Assembly (NCBI RefSeq): GCF_010093535.1
Contig: NW_022985176.1
Span: 497,769-561,768, forward strand
DNA length: 64,000 nucleotides
Direction: 5' to 3'
Origin: Lindgomyces ingoldianus
Taxonomy: Eukaryota; Ascomycota; Dothideomycetes; Pleosporales; Lindgomycetaceae
Positions 12,001-23,159 of the stretch are shown one piece after another. Both the position numbers and the translations under genes were made by a program. The stretch's first letter is position 1; every line of letters begins with the position of its first letter. Under the pieces are notes generated by a model. It did not search any database. It was not told the DNA's origin and saw only the letters and a program-made list of their open reading frames with translations.

Positions 12001-12340
12001 TCATTTGCCCACTTTTCTTTCACGCTTCGCCGGCTGGTCTCCAGCCATCTCCAGCCACTTCCGTGCGAACTACCAATGAACGTGGCAGGATCCGTGCTGG
12101 GAACATCGTGTCCAGTTTTAGCACCCTGGTCAGCCACCGGCAAACGAAGCGATAAGGCTGTGCAGGACCGAAGTATCCCAACTCAGCTATCCACGCTATC
12201 GACACACCGTATTCTCTAGAATGTTGCCTCGCAAAGGCAATCGTCCGAATATGGCGAACAGCCATGACTCCAACGTAGCAACGTGACAAAGCTCTGACCC
12301 TCACTTTGATCAGCGATGGAATCTGGTAGATGCTAAGACG
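9005..12340. other. Gene-poor stretch of normal composition, no gene seen
   Basis: About 3.3 kb with balanced composition and no RIP-like damage. Open frames of up to 138 residues exist on both strands, but none has an ATG in good context, plausible introns, family motifs or a signal peptide. It may include the upstream regulatory region of the secreted protein at 12558. No inverted or direct repeats stood out. Confidence 0.35.
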
Positions 12341-12348
12341 CCTCGTGG

Positions 12349-12354
12349 TATAAA
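12349..12354 (+). promoter_or_regulatory. TATA box of the secreted-protein gene
   Basis: TATAAA about 204 bases upstream of the ATG at 12558, followed by a long CT-rich leader with many TC and ATC runs. A strong TATA plus pyrimidine-rich leader is common for highly or inducibly expressed fungal genes. The start of transcription is inferred, not shown. Confidence 0.5.
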
Positions 12355-12557
12355 GCACCCTGTCGTCCTGCGTCCCAGTCAATCCATCATCATCAAGCAA
12401 TCTAATCTCATTTCCTATCTACATTCGCTTTCCTTTCGCCGTTCTTCAGATCAGACATTCGCTACTCTCAGATCAACTCAGACCATCGCTCGAGTGCCAT
12501 CTTCAGAGAATTATATCTAATCCGAAATACACATCTAATCCCAACCGACAACTCAAT

Positions 12558-13667
12558 ATGCGATCAGTCTCCATCGCCCTCGCTGCCCTAATTGGCGCTG
12601 CTGCCGCCAACCCTGTAGTTGAGTGGCCTCGCAACTACAATGAGTACGGCCACCCCTACTACCCGACCGGTGTCTCTTCCTCGTCGTCCGCTTCTTCGAC
12701 TTCCTCGTACACACCGTCGTCTTCCTCATCATACATCCATCCATCATCTTCATCTTCTTCGCTCTACCCATCCTCCTCTTCATCTTCCGTCTATTCCTCC
12801 TCGTCATTGTCAACGAAGTCACATTCAAGCTCAGGCACTGGCTATGTTCCTAGCTCGACCAAAGGGGATGACCACACCTATCCGCCTATCTCCACGGGTG
12901 TGAGCTCTTCAAAGCCCCCTCATCCACCAATTTCGACCGGTGTGACGACTGAGACGGAGGTTATTACCACCTACACCACTGAGACGATCTGCCCAGTAAC
13001 GAAGACCTATGGGACTCAAGTTGTGACGACGCTGACAACTTCGACCATTACCATCACTTCTTGCAAGAAGGGATGCCACCACCAGCCAACTTCAACTCCT
13101 GTTGTTCCTCCTAACCCAACCGGGCCGATCACCATTCCCACAACCATCACCACGACCACCTACACTTTCGTGCCTTGCTCCACTTCTGTAGGCCACAATG
13201 GTCCAACGGTAATTTACTCCACATATCTTACCTCGTCCGCCATCACCAAGACCTACACCACTGATGTCGTTGTCTACCCTACTCTTCCTCCTCAGCCACC
13301 AGTCGTCACTCCAGTCACTCTTCCCGCCAGCTGCCCGGCTCCAGTAACTGTTTACAACACCGTAACCGTCACCGTCGCACCCCAGCCATGCCACGAGTGC
13401 TCTGTCAAAACTTACACAATCACTGAGGGCGGATCAACCACCTGCATCACGGTCACCGACTACCCAACCGTCGTCCCCAGCTCAAGCATCAAGCCAACAC
13501 ATCCACACAGCTCTAAGCCCATCTCCACCGGAGCTAGCGGATCTTCCAGCATCCCTTACTCCACTGGTTCAGTCCCATACCCTACCCATGGCCACTCCAG
13601 CGTTCCCTACAGCTCCTCGCGTACTGGACCTAAGCCCACTGGGTACACCTATAACTATGGGTACTAA
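12558..13667 (+). CDS. Secreted Ser/Thr/Pro-rich cell-wall-type protein
   Basis: Intronless, 369 residues. The N-terminus MRSVSIALAALIGAAAA is a classic signal peptide, probably cleaved near residue 17-18. Residues about 38-95 are a serine-dense low-complexity region (runs of four to six Ser with Tyr and Pro). The centre is made of Thr/Val-rich segments of the TTYTTETICP and TITSCKKG type with paired cysteines, and the tail is Ser/Pro/His-rich ending in YNYGY. The composition predicts heavy O-mannosylation and wall or extracellular matrix location. There is no hydrophobic C-terminal GPI-addition signal and no CFEM or hydrophobin cysteine pattern. Function unknown; adhesion or wall structure is an inference from composition. 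Confidence 0.82.
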   Translation: MRSVSIALAALIGAAAANPVVEWPRNYNEYGHPYYPTGVSSSSSASSTSSYTPSSSSSYIHPSSSSSSLYPSSSSSSVYSSSSLSTKSHSSSGTGYVPSSTKGDDHTYPPISTGVSSSKPPHPPISTGVTTETEVITTYTTETICPVTKTYGTQVVTTLTTSTITITSCKKGCHHQPTSTPVVPPNPTGPITIPTTITTTTYTFVPCSTSVGHNGPTVIYSTYLTSSAITKTYTTDVVVYPTLPPQPPVVTPVTLPASCPAPVTVYNTVTVTVAPQPCHECSVKTYTITEGGSTTCITVTDYPTVVPSSSIKPTHPHSSKPISTGASGSSSIPYSTGSVPYPTHGHSSVPYSSSRTGPKPTGYTYNYGY

Positions 13668-14519
13668 GCATAGTACGGGCCGAGCATAAAAAGGCGTATT
13701 GGCAAATATTGTTTTTTGGACATTGAGCGAGCATATAAAGCGGGTATACATAATGCGGGCTACCAACGACTCTCCTTTATTCTCATGAGCATAGCGTCCA
13801 TTCCTTTTACCTTGCATAGCCGCGGAGTTTTTTGTTTATTTCTGGGATTATCGCGTAACAGATTGGATTGTTACTTCCTGCAAATAGAGTTCCTGGCGGC
13901 CCAATGTATAGCTTTGAAGGATGAATATAATTATCCAACTTTTTACACTCCTTAGCATTTGCTTGATTACTTGCACAGCGACTCGTGATGACATGTTATC
14001 GCGAACAAGCTTCGAAAATCCAAGCAAAAATCGCGAATCCCTTACTTAGCTGCCTACCGAATGTCTCACACCCATCACGAGGTAAGCGGAAAACTCAATA
14101 TTCCCAGGCTTCCATTTTCAGCACTCGCCACACTTTGATGGGCAGCCACCTCGTGTCACAATCAGCAGATTCGCGCCACCACCACTACGTACCACTTGAC
14201 TGCTCGGCTTATATGGCAATCTTACCCATCAGACGTCATCTAATCATGCTGTCTTGTGGATCTCAACGCCTTCCAGAAATTTCCCAAAACGCGATGGAAA
14301 AGTCGTTCAGTTGATGTCAGAGCGTCTTCCAGGGTCAAGCTGACACACAGCCACGCTGTGCGACCAGCCCGCGAATCTGACTGTTTCTGATGACGATCGA
14401 ATTTTTCGCAGAGCGATGCGAAAAGTTTATTCGCACCTTCTGCTTACAGGGCAGTTGCAAGGAAGATTACTGCTTCTGGATCAGCGCTACTAGGGGCCCG
14501 TAAGCAATATTACCCCCCT
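13668..14519. other. Intergenic stretch, no gene seen
   Basis: 3' flank of the secreted-protein gene and leading edge of the PKS relic. Frames at 13716-13955 and 13985-14314 have no recognisable features. No repeats recognised. Confidence 0.4.
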
Positions 14520-15945
14520 CCCATGGTCTTACAAAACCTGAGTGCCAATGGCTCGTTGGAGAGTCGAATTATCATCTACGACTAGAATAGGAATCTCGGG
14601 CGATATTTCAGGGTCATCGTCTCCTTAGTTGTGGTAGACACTCCAATAAGGTATGATATCTGAAACTTGGGATTGACGAAGGGGCATATGGGAAAGAAGG
14701 GGTCAGTAAAAACTAGAGCGTACAGCTCTGAAAAAGGGAGTAAGACGCAAGACTAAGGAGGAAACCCTATAGGAGGTTTATTTTCGGTACTTCTCGCACA
14801 ATTAATTTGCTGTTTGGTTTAAGCAATGCGATAATACTCCTAATGAAGTCTTATCTGTGTGGTGGATCATCGCCTGTTATATTGATTACAATGATGTTGA
14901 AGCTCTGCAGGTTGAATTCTTGAGGGCTTAGCTCCTAACTCTCGTCTATGATCTTGACGTTCACTTTTTGCTTGCCTGCACTCGTCAGCGTCGAAAATTG
15001 CATATCCAGCACAGCGCTGTGCGGTGACAGCATCAGCGTAGAAGCCTAGAATTGATGTAGCGGCGGTGCCAAAACAAGCACCTATTCCCCAAAATGTAGA
15101 TTTGGATGCTTGTGCGTTAGACAGTCAATGTATGTCTCCAGTGAGTCTCTTGAAGTCCCTATTTCGGTGTCTAATTGTTGGATGAGCTTCATGCTATCCC
15201 ACTCCCGCGGGAGCAGTTCGCCAAGTTGTATATCCCCTGATAGAATTACGGGAAGATTCTGACCAATCTTGACGTACCCATTAATGACAGGATTAGATGG
15301 CAAAGCTTCAATCAAGTCCCCCAGTTTCTTTGGATTGATTCTGGCGTAGACATCTACCTGCCTGGACAACCACCTTGCGTAATCTTTCATGGACGATCCA
15401 ATCGCAATTAATCTGCAAGTCTCCTCACAGATGCCCATAGACTGCAGCGCAAGAATCGCATATAAAAGTGTCAGAGAATGCAATACCTCTACCCATTCGA
15501 GATCAGCTGGTCCAAACTCATGTGATTGGCAGTGCGCAATGATTTTGTCGGTAGACGTTGTTAAAAGGTTAGTCTTCCACTGTACTTGATGACAGACACT
15601 AGGTGCATCTTCTAAACGTTTGCGCTCTTCCAATAAGCCAGACAATGTAGTCAGTTCTAAATCTTCAACATGCACTTTTAACTCTCAAGCTGCTTCATTA
15701 AAGACCATAATTAAGAAATATTCGTTTCGTTCTGTAGCCTATGTTGCCTAGCAGTGTGATGTTTCTCTTCTTTCGTCACCATGACCAAATCCCGTGCCCG
15801 GTACGTACAACTTTCTGATGCGGGTTGGCCCATGCAACGGATGCTGTTAGCGCCAGCCATAGCAGCAGTGCCTACACAGTAGCTGGAACAAGCCATCTAA
15901 CCGGCTCAGATGAACCGTGAATTCGGACGACAACTCCCCTGTTCA
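14520..15945 (-). pseudogene. PKS relic: end of dehydratase, linker and C-methyltransferase domain
   Basis: Reads leftwards from about 15945. The first part has PTRIRKLYV and surrounding residues that match the C-terminal end of a highly reducing PKS dehydratase, but with indels and a stop. An open frame at 15675-15082 then covers the DH-to-methyltransferase linker and ends at HKHPNL, where intact enzymes continue into the SAM-binding motif. Beyond 15082 the three frames alternate through methyltransferase-like pieces (VNVKIIDES, a LLKPNSKLIV strand, then ILVVDDNSTLQRAIGTQ) to about 14520, with several stops. KS and AT are not upstream of it. The 5' edge abuts a non-PKS sequence with three TGGCCCAG repeats. 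It overlaps in content with the DH end at 22.5 kb, so it is either a paralogue or a breakpoint duplicate. Confidence 0.75.
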
Positions 15946-16274
15946 GTGGCCCAGTTCTTGATGTTGGCCCAGTTCTGGCACCTAGTGGCCCAGATTTAGG
16001 CCCGCTAAGCTCGTTTATACTTTCCTTTCAAAAGTGCAGGCAGAACAATCTTGCCAAGGATGCTGTTCTTAACCTACAAGGATCTTTAGCTACTGGGGGG
16101 CGCATTTTCTAATTTAATCCACCACTTTATAAGTCTATAGAGACAGTAATTACATACGCTTTGATAATAATTATATTCATTTTTACGTTTTTACACTTGC
16201 ATTTAATTACTAGGGTTTTTATAAAAAGTTAAGCAATTTAGACTAACTTTTATAGTAAGATAGAGATAAGAAAG
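15946..16274. other. Boundary into AT-rich block, with three TGGCCCAG direct repeats
   Basis: At about 15945-15997 the motif TGGCCCAG occurs three times in about 50 bases, right where PKS homology stops, which suggests the end of an unrecognised repeat element. From about 16090 the sequence turns AT-rich with RIP-like composition. No gene seen. Confidence 0.4.
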
Positions 16275-16453
16275 TGTGAGAGGTATCGAGCAGGAAGCAC
16301 GAGGCACAGAGAGGGAATGCAGGATAGGAGGGTGGCGTAACGAGAGAGTAAACCTTAGGGTCGGAGGCAGAGGTACGGAGACCGAGGAGCCTATATACCC
16401 CGTGCCAAGCCCAGGGTACTCAGGGGTTGGATAGCTGTAACATAACCGTGACA
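16275..16453. mobile_element. Solo LTR (179 bp) with perfect 5 bp target duplication
   Basis: Begins TGTGAGAGGT and ends AACCGTGACA. It is flanked on both sides by GAAAG (16270-16274 and 16454-16458), the 5 bp duplication left by an LTR-retrotransposon integrase. Contains CTATATACC as a possible TATA. GC content is normal although the surroundings are AT-rich, so it escaped or postdates the RIP damage around it. No internal region remains, consistent with LTR-LTR recombination. Confidence 0.75.
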
Positions 16454-16506
16454 GAAAGTAAAAGATCTAGATAAAAAGGTAATAAATAAAATGTTTTAAC
16501 ACTGTA

Positions 16507-17836
16507 CAGTCGCCTACCAAAAGTCATTAGCCACCTAGCAATCCGAGCTCTGCAGGGGTATAGTTAACCTATTAGGGAAGGAGGTTACTTAGTTAATTGT
16601 TAACTAAATTTAAAGATTTTTATTTCTATACAAAGCTTATATACAGGCCTGTCTTTTAGTGCTGTGCTTAGTTAATAGTAAGTTAATCTGCCTTTATTTT
16701 AGACAACTTCCTTTATGCGCTTTAACTAACTAAGGATACACTTCCTATAATTAGCTAGTGTAATTTTTGCCTACTCCTCTTTAAGGATATCTACTATCTG
16801 CTTATAAGTAGTAATATATTCTTGTTACTTTAAGATGCAGAGCTTTATAATCTACTAGAGGTTCTTAATTAGGTTTAAATTAGAACTTTATAGAGGCTAA
16901 TTTATCTGTATTATGCTATAGTTATCTATATACTTTTAGGTAGCCTTTACAGTGTGAATAGGTGCTCTATCCTGCATCTATATACTAATACCGCGTTCCT
17001 CTGTAAGCTGCTAATAAAATAGGATACTAACATTATGTAGAATCTAGCAGTATTTGCTAGCATTATTGCGCTTGCCTTTCTTATTAATAAACAGCTCTAA
17101 TTTAAAATTAAAAGAGATTACACTAAATACAGAGACTATAGTCCTTTTAGACTTAAAGGTAGGCTTTAGGTACTAACTCTTATATGCTTTTCTATGCTGC
17201 TAATGTACATATAGAGGTGTAGTGTCTAATCTAACTTTAAATGTTGCTTTATTATAAAAGGCTACGCAAGCCACATCTTTTGCCTTGTTATATTAATAAG
17301 TTTAAGCAAATTAGAGTTGCTTTTCTTTGTGTACAGCTAACAACTAAGGCTTGCAACGTAGGCAGAAGGCGTAGTACTTATGTTTTGCAAGGTATCTCCT
17401 TGTAGTACTAGTATAAATGCAGCAGTAGGTCTTTAACAGTGTTGCAATAGTTTAGAGCGTAGCAAAGAGATTATTTACTGCCTAGCAAATTAAATGCCTC
17501 TTAGCGCGTTTATTAAGCTTTAGAGGTTAGCCTGTACGCAGAGCTTTTATATAGGTAGGCAGGGGCTGCTTGCGCAGCCGGCGGATGTTGTATGTAACTG
17601 TTGACTTAGGAATGCTAAGATGACATAAGATTTTGCTAGCGCTTACGCTGTAAAGGTAGAATTGCTATATTGTATTAACAGATAATTTAGATAGCTCTTT
17701 ACAAGAGGTTTTATTTGCTTTTGTAACTATTAAAAAAGGTGGTAATTTAATTAAGTTACATTTAATTAAAATCTAACCATTGTGGGGTGGCCTAGACCTC
17801 TTGCTAAAGTGGCCAATGACTTTTGGTAGGCGACTG
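16507..17836 (-). mobile_element. Tc1/mariner-type DNA transposon, RIP-inactivated
   Basis: Terminal inverted repeats CAGTCGCCTACCAAAAGTC match over about 37 bases with few differences, and both ends abut a TA dinucleotide (16505-16506 and 17837-17838), the Tc1/mariner target. On the minus strand at about 17000-16940 one frame reads QDRAPIHTVKAT, the catalytic region of Tc1-like transposases (QDGAPIHT), with Gly changed to Arg as expected from a G-to-A change. It continues into a degraded PPYSPDLNPIENLW-type segment with stops where Gln and Trp codons stood. 1330 bp is a usual length for a full element. It cannot make functional transposase. Confidence 0.85.
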
Positions 17837-17838
17837 TA

Positions 17839-18734
17839 CATACTACTACTAACAGGTTTCTATAAGGTTATTTAATTTTATAGTATAGAAGATTTAGCAC
17901 TAAAGAATTGTATATTAATTAACAGTAAATTTATTACTGCATCTATATGTTACGAATCAGAAAAGCAATAGCTGCGGTAAACTAAGCAGATGTCGCTAGA
18001 AGCATGCAAACGCTTGGAGGGCTGGCATGATAGGAACACGACAATGCGCGGGCAGCTTATGTCACAGTTATAAGATAAGAAAACAGCTGCAGCTAAAAGA
18101 GCAGCTACAAACTTGGCAAGGCTAAGAAAACAGCTAAAGGTTTAGCAGCAGCTAGACTCAGAAACAAAGATATATATAAAGACTATAGATCTTCTAGCTA
18201 GATTATCTCTTTATAGTTATTGCTATAGTTAAACTTAACTGTTACGTTGCTAAAAGGTTAACCTTGTAGCTAGCACAGCAGATGGATATATAGGTGGATA
18301 ATTGTATGCGACATTAACTATACTAGTTACACTAAATTATCTTCTTCTATTTAACAAGCTTTGTAAGCTCTTTCTTGCACACTACACAGCTTAGTACAGA
18401 ATAATCCTAATAGTTCACCCCTTCTTCTATCCCTTAGACTAGTTTCTATACTAGCTTCCTCTAATACTTAGCTAAGTAAACGATAAGATAAGGTAGAAAC
18501 TAAAAGATAGAAGTCTTAACTCTATTATATAAGTAACAAGATAAGCTAAGAAACTAACAAAAACAATTACTCTCTACTCTGTTAAAAGTGCTAGAAAGTA
18601 AGAAGAATAATAGCAATAAAAGTAGCATTAATAACTACTAAGGTAGTTATAAACCCTGCTTAAATCTTATAACAAAATGCTTTAAAAATAAAATAACTTA
18701 GGGCTAGTATCTTTAACTTTTAGAAAAGACTGCG
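17839..18734. other. AT-rich, RIP-like stretch, origin not recognised
   Basis: Heavily enriched for TAA/TAG/CTA triplets in every frame, with a less AT-rich patch at about 17980-18060. Probably decayed transposon sequence. I found no terminal repeats, reverse transcriptase or transposase motif. It ends where the truncated gene on the minus strand begins. Confidence 0.4.
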
Positions 18735-19617
18735 CTAAGCATAGCTTAGCATAGTAAGAAGAAACCTTAAGGTAAAGTTAAAATCGCGCAGAAAACTTCC
18801 TTTAGTTTCAAACATCGTAATATAACATGGATTTCTGTATGGCGTGCTCTTGCTTTCCCGTTTCTTCTGATCGCTAGACTCGGTCAGGCTCGAATCTGAT
18901 TGCTTCCGGCGAGGCGATGAAGGAGTCTTTTTAATAGGCAGTGGATATCTAAACCCATTTCTTTCCACATATTGAACGACCAGAGTAGGTGGCTGTGCCA
19001 TGATCTTGTCTAGCCAGCTGTCGTGTTCCAAAAGCTCTTCTCTCGCTTGGTCATCTGGTTCGAAGTATTCGCGAGGCCACCCCTTATTCAATATCCAATT
19101 CTGGACTGGGTGAGCAACAGCTGTGCTGGTATGCTTTTCAGCCTCTTGTTGTCGTTCCTCTGTCGTGCCTTAAGCTGACGTTCAAGGCCGCTTCGAAGGT
19201 ACCGAATCTTGCGCTAAGAGGGAGGAACACGGGACTTCCTGGTCTTGTTTTCATTTCAAGGGAGGTGTGTTAGATTTATTAGAACTTCTGGGTTGCTGAA
19301 ACGCGATCATAACTAGTAGTTAGCCAGCAATGGAACCAGGGAGATACCTACCGTTTGATCACGCGAGATTCCACCCGGTCTGGCAGCAGCAGACCCACAG
19401 ATGCTCGCAGTCGCTTCGTAGGCAGTGGAGGTACTGATTGATTCTGTACACTCAGCGTGAGTCGATCCGTAGAAACGGTATGACATACCAAGGTCTTCTT
19501 TGCCGGGTGTGGCTGTACAGGGGGGTCGCTAGGTCCTGGATTAAGGCGTGCGCTCCTGCGGATAGGTTTCTGGGCTTTCAACTTCTTAACACCTTGAGGG
19601 CACTTTCCTGCCTGCAA
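18735..19617 (-). pseudogene. N-terminal fragment of a fungal protein of unknown function (possibly DUF7924 family)
   Basis: Reads leftwards from about 19617. An N-terminal basic segment with PIRRSARLNP and PPLPTKRLRAS is followed by a disrupted stretch (stops, frame changes at about 19350-19100). A second open part (19091 downward) carries GWPREYFEPDD, a WLDKIMAQP segment, VVQYVERNGFRYPLP, then YRNPCY and ETKGSF. From memory this order of motifs is the N-terminal half of a widespread filamentous-fungal family whose C-terminal half is annotated DUF7924; that assignment is unchecked. Recognisable protein stops at ETKGSF (about 18800), where sequence turns AT-rich, so the C-terminal domain is missing. 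The gene is truncated and frame-broken. Confidence 0.55.
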
Positions 19618-19805
19618 GCCAGTGGTGATCGGTGGTTGAGGGCAACATGTTGCAAATGGAGAGGTGGTGTAAGCATGCAGCTATGTAGAAAACTGATGAA
19701 GTGAAGTGTATTGGTCTAAGTGTCTAAGTGCTCTGTTGCAGCGTATTTATTTACATCTATAATGGCAGGGGCAGTGAGGGCCATGGCAATGGCTAAGGGG
19801 ATATA

Positions 19806-19889
19806 GTGAAGGTAGTAGAAGCTATAGTAAAGGTAGTAGGGGCTATAGTAAAGGTAGTAGGAGCTATAATGAAGGTAGTAGTAGATGCT
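19806..19889. repeat. 21 bp minisatellite, four copies
   Basis: Four tandem units of 21 bases with consensus GTAAAGGTAGTAGGAGCTATA; unit 4 is the most divergent. Being 21 bp it keeps a reading frame, which explains a spurious open frame leading into the PKS piece. It sits about 100 bases upstream of the point where PKS coding sequence begins on the plus strand, next to the inferred rearrangement breakpoint. Confidence 0.85.
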
Positions 19890-19987
19890 GTTAAGGGACA
19901 GGGAAGGAAGGTTTCTGTACGAGGAATGCGACACAACAGGAGACAGACCTTGATCTCTTGGTTTGGTTTGGTTTACATGTGCTTCAG

Positions 19988-22582
19988 CGGCGCTGCGAAG
20001 TCTAACTTCGGCCATCTCGGAGGAGCAAGTGGGCTGCTTGGGGTGATCAAGACAATCCTCGCCATCGAAAAAGGGGTGATCCCTCCCAATACGAACTTTG
20101 AGAAGCTCAATGCCAATATCGATGATGCCTTCTTCCACCTGAAGTTCCCCACACAAGAGGTGCCATGGCCGGAGATGGCTTCTGGCATTCGAAGAGCATC
20201 GGTCAACTCGTTCGGGTACGGCGGGACGAATGCGCATGTTGTTTTGGACGATGCCCGGTCGTATATGCAGCATCGAAGGCTGACTGGCCATCATTGCGTC
20301 CGCGCGGCGCCAAACCCTAGTAGTCCCCCCCATCACGTGCACACTGGTGTCAACGAAACAGACCGAAAGATGCCGCGACTGCTCGCCTTTTCAGCGCTAG
20401 ATGAACAAGGGATCCAGCGACAATTAGCTACACATTTTAAAGCTCTCGTTCGTCTTGGAGATAGTGTCCTTGATGACTACGCGTATGCCCTGGCCTGCCA
20501 CCGTGATCCCCATGCATGGAAAGCCTTCTGTATCTTGACATCCTCCACCGATGTCCAGGACAAGCCACTGACCCTGTCGGCGAAATCCTGTCGGAGTGCC
20601 CGAACAAATCCAACACTATGCTTTGTCTTCACCGGCCAAGGAGCGCAATGGCATGGCATGGGCCAACAGTTGCTCGCCTGCTCAATTTTCCGGGATAGTC
20701 TCATTAGATCCCAGCGCCGGTTAGAGCGGCTGGGATGGACCTCCTTTCTCATCAACATCCTCAGTGACTCGAACCTGGCGCCCTTGTTGGATCGAGCGTA
20801 GTACAGCCAAGTAGCCACGACCTGTGTTCAGATCGCTCTTGTCGATGCATTCCAATGGCTGTAACTCTCGCCTTCGGTCGTGGTAGGTCACTCATCAGGA
20901 GAAATAGCGGCCGCATATTGTGCTGGACATCTAGACCACGCTTCAGCCATGAAGGCCTCCTACTACAGAGGTCTCTTAAGCTCGTCACTCGAGGATGATG
21001 CGAGCGACAGCCACTCTATGGCTGCTGTTGGCTTATTGGTCGATGATACTCGCGCCGAGATTGCCGAGTTTGAAGAGGCACAGAAAGATGGGTCGTTAGG
21101 AAGCTTCACCGTCAGCTGCATCAATAGCCCACGAAGCGTTACCATCTCTGGGCCCGTAGACGCACTCAGGGAATTCACCAAATACCTTGCGGCGAAAAGC
21201 ATATTTTCTCGCCTGCTCAAGGTCAAAGTGGGCTACCACTCGTCACAAATGTCCCGCATCGCTTCGCAATATGCAGATTTGATGGGTGTTCTACGTCCGG
21301 ATTCATCGTTGCGCAATATTACTATGGTCTCCTCCGTCACAGGCGCGGTTATTCGTCAGCATCACGTCTGCCATCCCGACTACTGGGTGCGCAACATGAT
21401 CTCAACTGTTAATTTCCTTGCCGCAATACAGGTTTGTTGCAAGAAACGAAGAAGTGGAGACGTGAAGAACCTGGACGGCAGTCATGTAGGACAAATTCTT
21501 TTGTGGATGCCTGGCTTGAGATTGGGCCTCATTCCACCTTACAAGTCCCTTTAAAGCAGATCGTGCATAGTAAAGAACCCCAAGCCCCTATTGTATATAC
21601 TTCAGCCCTGGTCCAAAAATTATCTGCTATTAGCAGCCTTCTCAACGCTATTGGATGGTTGTAGTTGGAGAATGTGAGTATCGACATGCGAAGAAGTATT
21701 AGTCTGTCCTGCTGGGCATGTCCTCCGGATCCCGCCGTCTCTCCCTGCTTATCCATTCAATCATTCAGTGACGTATTGGGAGGAATCACAAACCAATCTC
21801 GACTTCCATTTGCGGGAGCATCCGTGTCACGATCTGGTCGGCACTCGCTTTGGTGACCTACGGAGCAAGGCAGAAGCACAGTGGCGATTCAGAATTAAAG
21901 TCAAGAACATGCCATGGGTAAAAGACCACAAAATCCAAGGTTCTATAGTCTATCCCGCAGTTGGCTCTATTGCCATGGCTATTGAGGCTACGAAACAGCT
22001 GCTAGGAAGTCAGAAGCTTACTTATTTGGAGCTTAAGGACGTCGAATTTTCGGCACTAATTCACGCCTCACCCAACTATGACACGCAGATAGTCTTGCAT
22101 CTATCTGCAAAGAGACCAAACCAGACTACAGACGTCCAGTATCATTTCGCGCTTTCTCCTCCACATCCGAAGCCGGTCATGAGACACTAGTATGCTCTGG
22201 TATCATTCGCGGTGATGTTGGCGATAGCCCATCGGATTTCGAGAAGGGAGAGCAAGTGCTACAGGACCTTCAATCGTCCTTCCTAGATGCGAAGATCAAA
22301 TGTGCTGATACCATTGACGCCCAGCAGCTGTACGAAAGCATGTGCACGATCGGACTCGAGTACGGACCTGCATTCCAGACCCTGGCTAATATTTGCTATG
22401 GAGTTGAAGGGCACGCTCTTGCAGCTACTCTACCACTCCCGACCGAAGTTTCGCGTATGATGTCGTCTGAATTCACTGTTCATCCGAGCCAGTTAGATGG
22501 ATTGTTCCAGCTAGGCTTTGCTGCCATGGCTGGCGCCAACAGCATCCGTGGCATGGTGCCAACCCGCATCAGAAGGTTGTAG
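19988..22582 (+). pseudogene. Highly reducing type I PKS relic: end of ketosynthase, acyltransferase, dehydratase
   Basis: Starts at a splice acceptor (TGCTTCAG|C) in mid ketosynthase and reads KSNFGHLGGASG (the KS region with the third catalytic His) and SVNSFGYGGTNAH. The malonyl/acyl transferase follows: FTGQGAQWHGMG, then GHSSGE with its nucleophilic Ser (about 20886-20903). The dehydratase comes next, with the catalytic His in DHKIQG (about 21925-21940) and the second-half motifs YGPAFQTL and HPSQLDGLFQ carrying the catalytic Asp. It is broken by in-frame stops at 20799-20801 (TAG) and 20862-20864 (TAA), a frame change near 21430 after the AT core and another near 22150 inside the DH. 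PKS homology fades after RIRRL at 22582. It cannot encode a working enzyme. The 5' half of this KS appears to be the minus-strand piece at 53504-54768. Confidence 0.88.
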
Positions 22583-23159
22583 TCAAAAGCTCCTGTGCAT
22601 TTGTTCTGCGGAAGGTCACCTTCACCCGTCGTCGATGACCTCGGCGGCACTGAGCTGGCGACTTGATTACCGGCGGAGGGTATAGTCTGTCCTGAACACA
22701 TATCAGCCCGTGATAATTGGGGTTAACCGTCGAGGAAGCGATCGATATGCGCCAGTAGCCGCGCGCGATCCATGGGACCCGATCCCTCACTTAATTGGAT
22801 ATCCAGGCCACACCAGCTCCAAGATCTATGTCGACGGTGGGGATAGCAACCATGTTAGATGAAGCTAGTTTGGAGAGCTGCTAAATCAAACTTTCATGCG
22901 TCATGTCCGTAGATGGGTCGTCAATAGGTGTGACAGATATCGTACAGCCAATGTCGGATGATTGTTGGATAGAGATCTTTCGAGTTTTCTATTAGTTTGT
23001 AAGGGATATTCACAATTGGTGGAGTCTAAAACATGTACTGGCCATCCTTCCTGATAGTTATTGGGAGTACAACTCACAATCCATTAATAGTTACTGCAAT
23101 CGTCAAGCTTCCTACTATACGATAGATTGATAAATCAGATTGATATCTCATAATGGGCG
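22583..23159. other. Downstream flank of the PKS relic, no gene seen
   Basis: Normal composition. A plus-strand frame at about 22705-22860 reads like a stretch of real protein (SDRYAPVA, DPIPHLIGYPG) but I cannot place it in a PKS domain or any family. It has no start and ends at a stop. Confidence 0.35.

Noticed and set aside
11173..12400. Minus-strand frames of 100-138 codons upstream of the secreted-protein gene
   Set aside because: No ATG in suitable position, no introns or motifs, and the region overlaps the TATA box and leader of the gene on the plus strand.
12553..12828. Arg/Lys/Met-rich minus-strand frame opposite the secreted-protein gene
   Set aside because: It is the antisense of the poly-serine coding region; the plus frame has a signal peptide, promoter and full length.
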